Assembly: GCA_965221545.1 (NCBI GenBank)
Contig: OZ244901.1
Span: 2,666,001 to 2,730,000, forward strand
DNA length: 64,000 bases
Direction of reading: 5' to 3'
Source: JAJEFO01 sp022819605
Lineage (GTDB): Bacteria; Pseudomonadota; Alphaproteobacteria; Rhodobacterales; Rhodobacteraceae
How positions within the stretch are numbered: position 1 is the stretch's first letter; each line of letters starts with the position of its first letter. The notes under the pieces were generated by a model. That model searched no databases. It had not been told where the DNA came from and saw only the letters and a program-made list of their open reading frames with translations. The position numbers were made by a program, and so were the translations under genes. Below are positions 42,469 to 50,287 of this stretch, piece by piece.

Positions 42469-44337
42469 ATGACAGATGCCGCTGTGAAGGAAACGTTTTC
42501 GTTTCAGGCCGAGGTAGGGCAGCTCTTGGAGATTGTGGCCGGGTCACTCTATTCCAATCGCGAGGTGTTCTTGCGGGAGCTCGTGTCCAACGCCTCTGAT
42601 GCCTGCGACAAGTTGCGCTATGCGACGCTGACCAATCCAGCGCTGGCGCAGTCCGGAGAGTTCAGTATCACGCTCGACATCGATGCCAAGTCCAAGACAC
42701 TGGCGATCTCCGACAATGGAATCGGCATGAACCACACCGATTTGCTCGATACCCTGGGGACCATTGCCAAATCCGGGACCGGGGCATTCATCGAGGCGCT
42801 GAAGACCGACGAGAAGGACACGGTTGGATTGATAGGCCAGTTCGGAGTGGGGTTCTATTCCGCGTTCATGGTGGCAGGTCGCGTCGACGTGCTTACCCGG
42901 AAAGCGGGCGAGGATCAAAGCTGGCTCTGGTCGTCCAATGGCAAAGGTGAATTCTCCGTCGAACCGTCCGAGCGCGCAGCAAATGGCACGACCGTGACCC
43001 TGCACCTCAAAAAAGATGCCAAGGAATTCGCGGAGGACGCGCGGGTCAGGCATATAGTCAAGACCTATTCGGAACATGTCAGCTTTCCGGTGATGCTGGG
43101 TGACGAGATCTTGAATTCGGCCTCCGCGATCTGGACGCGCCCATCGAAAGACATCACGAGAGAGCAGTACACTGAGTTTTATCGTCATACCTCCCACGCT
43201 CTCGACGAACCCTGGCACGTCATGCACAACACGGTCGAAGGCAAAGTGAACCACACCAGCCTGTTGTTTGTTCCGTCTACCGCGCCGTTTGATCTTTTTG
43301 ACGCCGAGCAAAAGAGCCATGTGAAACTCTACGTCAACCGTGTCTTCATATCGGAAACGACCAAGGATCTGATCCCGACCTATTTGCGGTTCCTGCGCGG
43401 CATCGTGGATTCTCAGGACCTGTCGCTGAATGTCTCGCGCGAGATGCTGCAATCCGATCCGACGCTGGCCAAGATCAAGACATCGATCACCAGGAAAGTG
43501 CTGGGCGAGTTGAAGAAAAAGGCTACCAAGGCACCTGAGGAATTCGAAAAATTCTGGAGCAACTTCGGTGCCGTCTTTAAAGAGGGGCTGATCGAGGATG
43601 TGTCTTTGCGCGATCGCATCCTTGAGGTCTGCCGCTTTGCTTCGACGCAATCGGGAGAGTTGGCCAGCCTCGCGGATTATGTTGCGCGCATGAAAGAGGG
43701 TCAGGACGCGATCTATTATGTTGCGGGCGACGACGCTGCCAAGATCGCTCAATCGCCTCACCTAGAAGGCTTCAAGGCCAAGGGTGTCGAAGTCTTGCTA
43801 TTGTCGGATCATGTAGATGAATTCTGGCTGCAGCACGTCACGGAATTCGAGGGCAAGCCGCTGAAATCCATTACGCGCGGGACGACTGATCTGGACAAGA
43901 TTGCGCATGAGGATGATGGGTCGGACAAGCAAGACACCTCGGAGGAGGCTGACCTGTCCGCGCTGATCGCGGCCATTAAGGCCGAACTCGGGGAGGCGAT
44001 CAAAGACGTGCGCCCGTCCAAGCGTCTGACGGATAGCGCCGTGTGCCTGATCGCGGACGAAGGCGACATGGATGTGAATCTGGAACGTCTCTTGAAACGC
44101 CACGGGCAGTTGCGGGGCGGCATACCGCGAGTTCTTGAGATCAATCCAAACCACATGGTGATTTCCAAACTGGCAGAGTGTGCCAAGGGCGCGGACACGA
44201 GTTCCGAAGATCTCTTGAAAGACGCGGCCCACCTCCTTCTGGATCAGGCACGGATTTTGGAAGGAGACGTTCCAGCCGAACCGTCCGAATTCGCACGGCG
44301 TCTTGGAACGGTCATGGCGAGTGCTTTCTCCAAATAG
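42469..44337 (+). CDS. htpG: Molecular chaperone HtpG (Hsp90)
   Basis: Hsp90 chaperone of 622 residues. The N-terminal GHKL ATPase shows NREVFLRELVSNASDACDKL, DNGIGM and GQFGVGFYSAFMV; the middle domain has LYVNRVFI, LRFLRGIVDSQDLSLNVSRE and the C-terminal dimer domain ends at SAFSK. The ATG at 42469 gives the normal start (VKETFSFQAEVGQLL); the open frame up to 42346 is not conserved, and GGAG lies about ten bases upstream. It stands alone, convergent on the VOC gene, with an inverted repeat between them. Confidence 0.96.
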   Translation: MTDAAVKETFSFQAEVGQLLEIVAGSLYSNREVFLRELVSNASDACDKLRYATLTNPALAQSGEFSITLDIDAKSKTLAISDNGIGMNHTDLLDTLGTIAKSGTGAFIEALKTDEKDTVGLIGQFGVGFYSAFMVAGRVDVLTRKAGEDQSWLWSSNGKGEFSVEPSERAANGTTVTLHLKKDAKEFAEDARVRHIVKTYSEHVSFPVMLGDEILNSASAIWTRPSKDITREQYTEFYRHTSHALDEPWHVMHNTVEGKVNHTSLLFVPSTAPFDLFDAEQKSHVKLYVNRVFISETTKDLIPTYLRFLRGIVDSQDLSLNVSREMLQSDPTLAKIKTSITRKVLGELKKKATKAPEEFEKFWSNFGAVFKEGLIEDVSLRDRILEVCRFASTQSGELASLADYVARMKEGQDAIYYVAGDDAAKIAQSPHLEGFKAKGVEVLLLSDHVDEFWLQHVTEFEGKPLKSITRGTTDLDKIAHEDDGSDKQDTSEEADLSALIAAIKAELGEAIKDVRPSKRLTDSAVCLIADEGDMDVNLERLLKRHGQLRGGIPRVLEINPNHMVISKLAECAKGADTSSEDLLKDAAHLLLDQARILEGDVPAEPSEFARRLGTVMASAFSK

Positions 44338-44466
44338 GGAAGCATGAAAAAGATGGGTGGTCATGCAGCGAAGTTGTCAGCATGGTCGCGGATCCTTATC
44401 ATCTTTCCATCGCTTGAAGTCGGCTTCCAGCGTTCCATCCAGCGCCCGGGTCCGCCGTGCAAGTTG

Positions 44467-44508
44467 GAGAGCACCGCCTATCCCGTGCACGAGATAGGCG
44501 GTGCTCTC
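44467..44508. terminator. Perfect 16-bp inverted repeat, probable bidirectional terminator
   Basis: Arms GAGAGCACCGCCTATC (44467-44482) and GATAGGCGGTGCTCTC (44493-44508) match perfectly around a 10-base loop, between the convergent htpG and VOC genes. It begins three bases after the VOC stop. No clear T-run follows on either strand, so termination could be weak or factor-assisted. Confidence 0.65.
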
Positions 44509-44511
44509 CTG

Positions 44512-44943
44512 TCAGACGTGCACATGCTCGGCGATGAGTTCCGCAACGGACGGACCAGGACCGACAAGCTCCAGCACGTTTCGATCGGGGTCGCGGATGA
44601 AGATGGTCTTGGTGCCGCGAAAGTCGCGCCTGCCCGTGATGGCGATGCCGTTTGCCGTGACAAATTCCTCGGTCGCTTCTGCATCCTTCACTTTCACGGC
44701 CAGATGGGTGATGCCCGGGTACTTCGGCTTTTCATCCATAAGGATGTTTTCGCCGGGCTTCGCTGTGGCCGGTCCCAGCAGGTTGATGTTGATGCCGGAC
44801 GGATGCAGCATCACCAGGGGATGGCCTTGATCGAAGCCACCGTCTGCAACCAGGTCAAAGCCAAGAAGCTCGTAGAACGCGACGCTTCTTTCCCGGTCGC
44901 TGATGCGAATGCCGATGTGGTCGAAGTTGCTGATTTCAATCAT
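44512..44943 (-). CDS. VOC-family (glyoxalase/dioxygenase fold) protein
   Basis: A 143-residue vicinal oxygen chelate protein. FDHIGIRISDRERSVAFYELLG is the classic N-terminal repeat with a metal His; THLAVKVKDAEATEEFV supplies the second half and FIRDPDRNVLELVG the Glu. It could be a lyase, an isomerase or a fosfomycin-type resistance protein. Divergent from the LysR gene at 45030, which probably controls it. Confidence 0.85.
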   Translation of the reverse strand: MIEISNFDHIGIRISDRERSVAFYELLGFDLVADGGFDQGHPLVMLHPSGININLLGPATAKPGENILMDEKPKYPGITHLAVKVKDAEATEEFVTANGIAITGRRDFRGTKTIFIRDPDRNVLELVGPGPSVAELIAEHVHV

Positions 44944-45029
44944 TGTGCGGGTCTCCTTGGTTCTTGCCAGGAAGATAACTTTGCCCTATTGCAACTTTAA
45001 TAGCTGATTTCGATCATCATCTGTGCCAA

Positions 45030-45947
45030 ATGGATCATAATAGACACCTCTTCGACGGCATGTACCTGTTCTACACGGTAGTCGAGCAACAGGGCCTGAG
45101 CGCTGCCGCGCGCCTTCTTGGACACACGCCAAGCCATGTCAGCAAGGAAATCGCCAAGCTTGAAACGCGGCTGGGCGCGCGTCTCTTGAATCGAACCACG
45201 CGAAAGATCAGCCTGACGGAGCCCGGCCAAACGTATTTTGAAAACGCGCGGCGGATCATCGAGGAAACACGCTCGGTCGAAGATCGACTTCACGCGATCG
45301 GGGACAGGCCCTACGGTGAATTGCGCATGAGTGTTCCGGTCGTCTTTGCCCATGGTTACCTGAACCGCTGGCTGCCTGAATTTCTCGAACGCTATCCGGA
45401 CGTCACGCCGAACATCGATATCTCGGAACGCCGCGCCGACATGATCTCTGAAGGTTTCGATCTTCTGGTGCGGATCGGAGCATTGCCGCACTCGGACTTC
45501 ATCACCCGAGAACTGTTCAAGACGGGGGGTCTTACCGTCGCATCGCCAGCCTATCTGGATCGCAAGGGCGTGCCGACCCATCCGAGTGACCTGGCCGACC
45601 ACGACTTGATCGACTTCACGGCGCACGGAGCCTCGCAAAGCTGGAGCTACCCCGGTCGGGCATCCGAGACAATCAGGGTACCGATTGCTCCCCGGGTTCG
45701 CTGCAACGATGCACAGACCGAAAAAGCGCTTGCGCTGGCAGGCCGCGGCATAACTCGTCTGCCTGAGCTGGCTTGCCGAACCGAACTTTCAAAGGGATTG
45801 CTGGTATCTCTCCTGGAAGAGTTTGCCTCTCCGCCAGCCGGCGTTCATGTCGTTTACCCAAGTCGCTCAAACCTGGCCGCGAAGACCCGCGCCATGATCG
45901 ATTTCCTCGTGGAGAAGAGTGGCGAGACTTTGCGGCAGGATGCATAA
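45030..45947 (+). CDS. LysR-family transcriptional regulator
   Basis: A 305-residue LTTR: N-terminal winged helix-turn-helix (FYTVVEQQGLSAAARLLGHT and SHVSKEIAKLETRLGARLLN) and a C-terminal substrate-binding-like domain beginning PYGELRMSVPVVFAHGYL. The 86-base divergent gap to the VOC gene contains two AACTTT copies 18 bases apart (AACTTTGCCCTATTGCAACTTT) that could belong to an operator. The inducer is unknown. Confidence 0.92.
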   Translation: MDHNRHLFDGMYLFYTVVEQQGLSAAARLLGHTPSHVSKEIAKLETRLGARLLNRTTRKISLTEPGQTYFENARRIIEETRSVEDRLHAIGDRPYGELRMSVPVVFAHGYLNRWLPEFLERYPDVTPNIDISERRADMISEGFDLLVRIGALPHSDFITRELFKTGGLTVASPAYLDRKGVPTHPSDLADHDLIDFTAHGASQSWSYPGRASETIRVPIAPRVRCNDAQTEKALALAGRGITRLPELACRTELSKGLLVSLLEEFASPPAGVHVVYPSRSNLAAKTRAMIDFLVEKSGETLRQDA

Positions 45948-46066
45948 ATCGAGATTCTTGTGAGCCCTTGCGTTCGCGCAACAGGCGCTTTCGGCCCTCT
46001 TCTCCAACACTCGGAATCCGAACCTGGCCTCCGCCCTCGCTCGATGGCGCGGATCCATCGGTTGCG

Positions 46067-46756
46067 TCAATTTCCGGCCAGAAATTCCTGCGCGACAGAG
46101 TAAGCTCGCGGCACCAGACTCTCGAGATCGGGCCGGATCATGAACTGAGAAACAATCGTCTCGACATATTCGGGCGCCAGCCCAGCGAGGCCCTCGGACG
46201 CTTCCGCGACATCATCCGGAAGTGCCGCCAAAGCAGCCTTGATCTCATGACCATACCCCGCTTCGTCGGCAGCCGCGATGTCAAACATGTCACGAGGCTG
46301 GATGCGGGAACCCCGAAACCTGATCTTCTTGGCGATGATTTCCGGGACGGTTTTCAGGAGAACTCCCCGTCCGAGAACTTCTCGCGTCCTAGCAAAGTCG
46401 TCCGTTACGTGACCAGTGACAATCAAGGCAATCTCGCCGAAGCCGTCGAAAGAGACTTTCAAGTGGCCATGTCCATCTCCGTTGCAGGTCGCTGGCCCGA
46501 TTTCGAACTGCATCTCGGAGACCGTCGCCTCGACATATGGCAGGAGTTGCGGGTCGTCCAGGAACAGTTCGACATCGTGGCTCCCGCGATGATCAACCTG
46601 AAGCATCATCGCGGTCCCACCGCCGAAGGTCCATCCGCCCAGGATGTCACCGTTGCGGTTCGCGGCAACAATTATTCTGAGAGCTTCTTCAAGAAGATCG
46701 TTCCAGCGAGAGGGCGGCAGCGTCGCGCCAGAAGCGCGAGCTCTTGACCCGACCAA
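46067..46756 (-). CDS. AbiEii/AbiGii-type nucleotidyltransferase toxin
   Basis: A 229-residue protein of the nucleotidyltransferase AbiEii family (type IV toxin-antitoxin). LPPSRWNDLLEEAL at the start, then WTFGGGTAMMLQVDHRGSHDVELF, where GGGTA and the DVELF acid form the NTase core; KKIRFRGSRIQPRDMFDIAAA is the later conserved block. The aspartate pair usual in DxDLF is seen here as DVELF. Start is a TTG at 46756 lying inside the upstream gene, so translation is probably coupled. A small uncharacterised protein is encoded upstream instead of a recognisable AbiEi antitoxin. Confidence 0.75.
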   Translation of the reverse strand: MVGSRARASGATLPPSRWNDLLEEALRIIVAANRNGDILGGWTFGGGTAMMLQVDHRGSHDVELFLDDPQLLPYVEATVSEMQFEIGPATCNGDGHGHLKVSFDGFGEIALIVTGHVTDDFARTREVLGRGVLLKTVPEIIAKKIRFRGSRIQPRDMFDIAAADEAGYGHEIKAALAALPDDVAEASEGLAGLAPEYVETIVSQFMIRPDLESLVPRAYSVAQEFLAGN

Positions 46757-46980
46757 CTGGCGAAGGACTCAGCGGTCTCGACCAGAACGCTCTCAGGCAT
46801 CCCGCAGAGTTTCGCGAAGGCTTGCTGATCTTCGGAGGACGTCTCCATGAAGAAAGAGTTCACCTGACCCAGCTTGACGTCGCCTGCACACAGCGCAGCC
46901 GCAAGCGCGCTCCCGTCCATACTTGTCTGGTAAGGTGCGTTTACGGTCGTCAGCAGCGTTGATTGCATCTCTTGCGTCAT
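46672..46980 (-). CDS. Small hypothetical protein overlapping the AbiEii-like gene
   Basis: A 102-residue soluble protein (MTQEMQSTLLTTVNAPYQTS) with no family I recognise. It overlaps the downstream nucleotidyltransferase frame by 85 bases. Position and overlap make it a candidate cognate antitoxin, but that is inference from context alone. Confidence 0.55.
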   Translation of the reverse strand: MTQEMQSTLLTTVNAPYQTSMDGSALAAALCAGDVKLGQVNSFFMETSSEDQQAFAKLCGMPESVLVETAESFASWSGQELALLARRCRPLAGTIFLKKLSE

Positions 46981-47084
46981 GACGTCCTGAACATGGCGAT
47001 TTTGCCTTGAATGGCAACGGGTCTGAGCCTCAATTCATCCATTGCAGGCCTAACCTCGAGAGTGCCGCGGGACTCAGAAGCGAG

Positions 47085-47420
47085 TCAGGATCCTTCGTGC
47101 TTGAGCGCCGTCAGTGCGGCAACATGGCGGGGCAGATCGCTGCGGGAATGCAGTGTGTCAACGATGACGACTTCGTCTGGCCGGTCCAGATATTCCAGGA
47201 AGTGCTCCCCTGCCCTGACAAACCTGAGATCGTCAGCGGCATCCACGAGAACCGCGCAGCTCCGGCTATGCGCCTGGCCGTTCAAGATCGCGTCGCAACG
47301 GCTGAGCAGCTCAGTCTCGTAGAGCTCGGCCTGCCTGTGCCCAAAGTTCTCGATCGTCCATCTGGCAATCTCGGCAAGGCTGGCTTCCGCACGGCGCGTC
47401 AGCCGTAAAGATCGGCTCAT
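47085..47420 (-). CDS. parE: ParE-type toxin (RelE/ParE superfamily)
   Basis: A 111-residue toxin: RLTRRAEASLAEIARWTIENFGHRQAELYETEL is split in the usual N-terminal helices, and LRFVRAGEHFLEYLDRPDEVVIV is the beta-sheet core. Known ParE toxins inhibit gyrase. Start ATG 47420 overlaps the ParD stop by four bases (ATGA). C-terminal extension of about 20 residues (SRSDLPRHVAALTALKHEGS) is of common type. Confidence 0.85.
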   Translation of the reverse strand: MSRSLRLTRRAEASLAEIARWTIENFGHRQAELYETELLSRCDAILNGQAHSRSCAVLVDAADDLRFVRAGEHFLEYLDRPDEVVIVDTLHSRSDLPRHVAALTALKHEGS

Positions 47421-47674
47421 GAGGTCGCGCGTGCTTTCGCAAAGGCCCGACGGACGGCGTCTTCCCCACTCCCTTCGGCAAGATCACCGCGGTTCGCCTG
47501 CTCAAGACCTTCCATCAGGCCCTTCCGGAGATCAGCGAGCTGGGCCTCTTCCTGCTCGAGCAACCGAAGGCCAGCGCGCATGGTCTCGCTTGCATTCTGG
47601 TAACGCCCAGATGCGACCAGTGTCTGAATCAGCTGATCCTGGGTGTCGGTGAGAACGACATTTCGTGTGACCAT
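47417..47674 (-). CDS. parD: ParD-type antitoxin
   Basis: An 85-residue ribbon-helix-helix antitoxin: TRNVVLTDTQDQLIQTLVAS, then GRYQNASETMRAGLRLLEQEE. ATG 47674 has AAGGAG nine bases upstream; the frame is open to 47977, but the upper part belongs to a mobile element and a TIR gene fragment. It forms an operon with ParE and probably represses its own promoter. Confidence 0.86.
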   Translation of the reverse strand: MVTRNVVLTDTQDQLIQTLVASGRYQNASETMRAGLRLLEQEEAQLADLRKGLMEGLEQANRGDLAEGSGEDAVRRAFAKARATS

Positions 47675-47727
47675 CAGACACATCTCCTTGTTGGCAATAT
47701 ATGCCAACGCCCAGCCTCGATCAATAT

Positions 47728-47875
47728 GGAAAGCACCAAAGACCTGGGGGTCAAAGCGCGTTGTAGAGAAGAAAACCTCGTGATCCACCGACTGAATCAA
47801 TCGTGCTCCGGCGTGACTAGAGGCGGCTCTTGCTCGGCGGTGTCGCCGATTGACCCCCAGGTTCTTGGTGCTTCC
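47728..47875. mobile_element. 148-bp element with about 27-bp inverted terminal repeats (MITE-like)
   Basis: The left end (47728-47754) and the reverse complement of the right end (47850-47875) match at about 24 of 27 positions, both containing AGCACCAA and CCTGGGGGTCAA. The 95 bases between encode nothing I recognise. The element cuts off a TIR-domain reading frame at its right end and stands upstream of parD. No clear target-site duplication is visible. It could also be a solo pair of ends left from a larger insertion sequence. Confidence 0.6.
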
Positions 47876-47977
47876 CGCCTCAAGGCGCGGAGCGATCCAG
47901 AGGGCGAACTGGTCGTCTCCGGGCGTCGCTTTCGAGATGAACAGCTTCGTCCTTTTTGGTGTTTCACCGCTGTTCAT
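47876..47977 (-). pseudogene. Truncated TIR-domain gene (N-terminal fragment)
   Basis: ATG 47977 opens a frame reading KLFISKATPGDDQFALWIAP then RLEAG, the start of a bacterial TIR domain of the type used in effector proteins. After about 34 residues the frame enters the inverted-repeat element and similarity ends. The rest of the gene is not found in the window. It is 28 bases from the Fic stop on the same strand, so Fic and the TIR protein may once have been neighbours in one operon. Confidence 0.55.
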
Positions 47978-48005
47978 ACCGTTGCTGCTTTCACATCTTT
48001 GTCGA

Positions 48006-49526
48006 TCATTGTGCTGCCCTCGTCTCGGCTAGAAAGGCTGCAAAAGGACGAATGTCCCCCTTCACACTCGCTGCTTCTAACGCGGTCATGTATGCAATGC
48101 GCTGCTCGACCTTGATAACCGACCACGGTTGGCCGGCTGCAGCCATCATCACGTTCATCAAGAAGCGTGCTATGCGTCCGTTTCCATCCAGGAACGGGTG
48201 GATAAACACGAAGTTGAAATGCCCCAGTACGATCCGGACAACGGGATTTTCCTCTTCCCTAAGCAGTTCAAAGAATACCGGCATGCAGTCGCGAACCGCC
48301 TCAGGGCTCATTGGCACATGCTGTGATTGCCGAATGTAAACCGGAGAGGATCGGTAACCCGCCAATTGAGAGGCTTTGAGGATGCCGGCGGTGACCGACG
48401 GAGCGAACAGGTTGCGATACCAGTCGCTCAGATCTCGCCCGGCAACCTCGCTGGCGTCAGCACCTTCGAGAACCACCCGGATGCTCTCCTTTACGCTCTG
48501 AAAAGCTTCCCAATAGCCACGTGCGGCTAGGGCGTCCCTCTGCGCACGGTCTTCTTCATCTTCCTGTGGGTTCCATGTCCTCGAACGCACTTTTTCAATG
48601 AGTTCGGGCGAGACCCGATATCCTTCGATGGAGAGCGAATGATACGCATCGGTGACATAGATTTCGTCGATCTGCTTGAGATAGGCTTCTATGTCGTTGG
48701 CAATGGGTTGAGCCTTCGGAAATACCTCAATCACATCGGCGCGCATACTCTCCCACTTCAAGCGAATTCGATGCACATGGGGTGAAGTCACCCGTCCGGC
48801 GTCAGGTACGACAATCGATTGCTCGAAGGGGTTTATCTCTCGTACGTCATGCGATGCCGCTTTCATTGCGGCTAGTATCTCAACCGCGAACTTGTCGGAT
48901 CCGATGCTTCGAAGAGCGCCTGCAAGCCGTCCTGCCGCTCGGGTGTGTCCGCCGTCCAACAGCTTGCCAAGAAGCCGTGAGGCATCCGGCATCATCGCAA
49001 GTGCAGTGCGCGCCTCTGTCGGATGATTTTGGAAGAAGGCTTCGGGAACGAGGATGAGAGCATTCTCGACGGAGAAAAGGCGCAAGCCATCGACAATTTC
49101 GAGCGTTTCATCCGACGCGATCATTGCGCGCGTTTCGAAGATCGACGTGTTGTGAGGCAGATCGGTCTTGGAGTTTCCGCCCTTTATTGCTCTTATCAAG
49201 AGCTGTGCTGGAACGGTTGTATCCCCAGCGTGCAGGATGAGGGATTGTTCAGGAGATAGCGACCAGTCATCTCCAAAGCGATCCGATAGATATTGCGCGA
49301 AGAACCCCCAGTACGACGTATACCACGCGGTGCTCTCGCCGATGTTTTCATCGGGTCTTGATGAGATGTACCAACCCTTCATGACTTTCTTCAGGAAGCC
49401 AGCCTTCACCAATCGCTCGCGGTGCGTGCGCGAGATGTCTTTGGAGCGAATGGCAATCGCACCTTTGGACTGTAGGGCTTCGAGCTCCTCCAAAGAGCTA
49501 GCAAGCTTTTCTGCGGCACTCGGCAA
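48006..49526 (-). CDS. Fic/DOC-family protein with AbiEi-like N-terminal domain
   Basis: A 506-residue protein. Residues about 1-170 resemble AbiEi-type antitoxin regions with a winged helix (RLVKAGFLKKVMKGWYISSR). Residues about 270-500 are Fic: the catalytic motif HPFLDGNGRIAR is near residue 440, and SLSIEGYRVS near 290 fits the inhibitory (S/T)xxxE(G/N) motif placed before the Fic core (class II). Predicted to transfer AMP to a target protein, self-inhibited until triggered. Start is a TTG at 49526 with GGAG eleven bases ahead; no ATG occurs before the winged helix. It lies in the toxin-antitoxin segment. Confidence 0.88.
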   Translation of the reverse strand: MPSAAEKLASSLEELEALQSKGAIAIRSKDISRTHRERLVKAGFLKKVMKGWYISSRPDENIGESTAWYTSYWGFFAQYLSDRFGDDWSLSPEQSLILHAGDTTVPAQLLIRAIKGGNSKTDLPHNTSIFETRAMIASDETLEIVDGLRLFSVENALILVPEAFFQNHPTEARTALAMMPDASRLLGKLLDGGHTRAAGRLAGALRSIGSDKFAVEILAAMKAASHDVREINPFEQSIVVPDAGRVTSPHVHRIRLKWESMRADVIEVFPKAQPIANDIEAYLKQIDEIYVTDAYHSLSIEGYRVSPELIEKVRSRTWNPQEDEEDRAQRDALAARGYWEAFQSVKESIRVVLEGADASEVAGRDLSDWYRNLFAPSVTAGILKASQLAGYRSSPVYIRQSQHVPMSPEAVRDCMPVFFELLREEENPVVRIVLGHFNFVFIHPFLDGNGRIARFLMNVMMAAAGQPWSVIKVEQRIAYMTALEAASVKGDIRPFAAFLAETRAAQ

Positions 49527-49606
49527 GATGCGCAGCTCCGTTCAACACTCAGGTTTTGGTGTCGTACATTGTTTAGGTATAGATGTCGAGCACAGGTTAG
49601 GTTTTT

Positions 49607-49873
49607 ATGTTGCACGAATGTCAGGTTTTGAACGAAGGCCGCTTCGCGGCCAGTTGGGCCATGCGTTCAGTCCGACATGCCGCGGCCGTTCACCGGCTGG
49701 AATCATGGTACCGGCAGGGTGCCGACGTGCAGCGGCTGCTGCCGGCGCTCTCCACCTGGCTCGGCCACGCCAATCTCGACGGAACCAGGGTCTACCTCTC
49801 GTTGACGCCCGAGCTGCTTCATCAGGCCTCGGTCCGTTTCGAACGTTATGTCGAAGGAGACAATCATGAATGA
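49607..49873 (+). pseudogene. Tyrosine recombinase, C-terminal remnant 1
   Basis: AAVHRLESWYRQGADVQRLL and TWLGHANLDGTRVYLSLTPE are the C-terminal part of an integrase with the GH and nucleophile Tyr (VYLSL) motifs. The N-terminal two thirds of the gene are missing; the first 25 residues of this frame are unrelated. It ends in an ATGATGA-type overlap with the next recombinase frame, as in recombinase-trio (RIT) elements. Confidence 0.8.
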
Positions 49874-49906
49874 ACCCGCACGCGCGGCTTCGCCACGCGG
49901 CTCGCG

Positions 49907-50194
49907 GTGCACACGAAGACAGCGGCACGTAGGAAACCGTCGATCGCGCGCCGGAAGGTAACACCCCATGTTCTGCGGCACGCCTGCGCCCTGGCTACTC
50001 TCGAGGCCACCGGCGACATCCGCAAGGTCTCGCTGTGGCTGGGGCACCAGAGCCTCAAGACCACGGAGATGTACCTTCGCACGGATCCTGCCGAAAAGCT
50101 GGACATGCTCTCGGAGTGGCGATCCCCGGGTCTTGGCAAGGGACGGTTCACGGGAGTGAAGGACACGCTGATGGCGATGCTATCGACCGTATGA
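49907..50194 (+). pseudogene. Tyrosine recombinase, C-terminal remnant 2
   Basis: VTPHVLRHACALATLEATGD, RKVSLWLGHQSLKTTEMYLR carry the HxxR, GH and Tyr motifs of a tyrosine recombinase, and the tail to TLMAMLSTV looks complete. The N-terminal half is absent; a start-like region at 49866-49930 is out of frame. Adjacent remnant 1 and the pRiA4b ORF-3 tail mark this as debris of one mobile element. Confidence 0.8.
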
Positions 50195-50201
50195 ACTGGA
50201 A

Positions 50202-50270
50202 TTATTATGGGAACCAGATCGGGGGAAAAGGCGTGTCATGACAGGCATATGGGATTCAAGGTTCACATAA
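50202..50270 (+). pseudogene. 3' tail of a pRiA4b ORF-3-like gene
   Basis: The frame reads WEPDRGKRRVMTGIWDSRFT then a stop, matching the C-terminus of the complete gene at 62740-63363 (WEPNGQKRHVMTGTWDSRFP then stop). Only these last 20 or so codons remain, right after recombinase remnant 2. Confidence 0.85.
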
Positions 50271-50287
50271 CCACTTGGTTCCCATTA
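50208..50287 (+). repeat. 80-bp direct repeat, left copy
   Basis: Ungapped match to 63301-63380, starting TGGGAACC and ending GGTTCCCATTA, at roughly 80 percent identity by eye (TCATGACAGGCA and TGGGATTCAAGGTTC are identical blocks). Its two edges form an imperfect inverted repeat: ATGGGAACCA at 50207-50216 pairs with TGGTTCCCAT at 50276-50285. It covers the last codons of pRiA4b ORF-3 and the probable element end. Confidence 0.85.

Noticed and set aside
42544..43761. 405-residue minus-strand ORF
   Set aside because: Antisense shadow of htpG.
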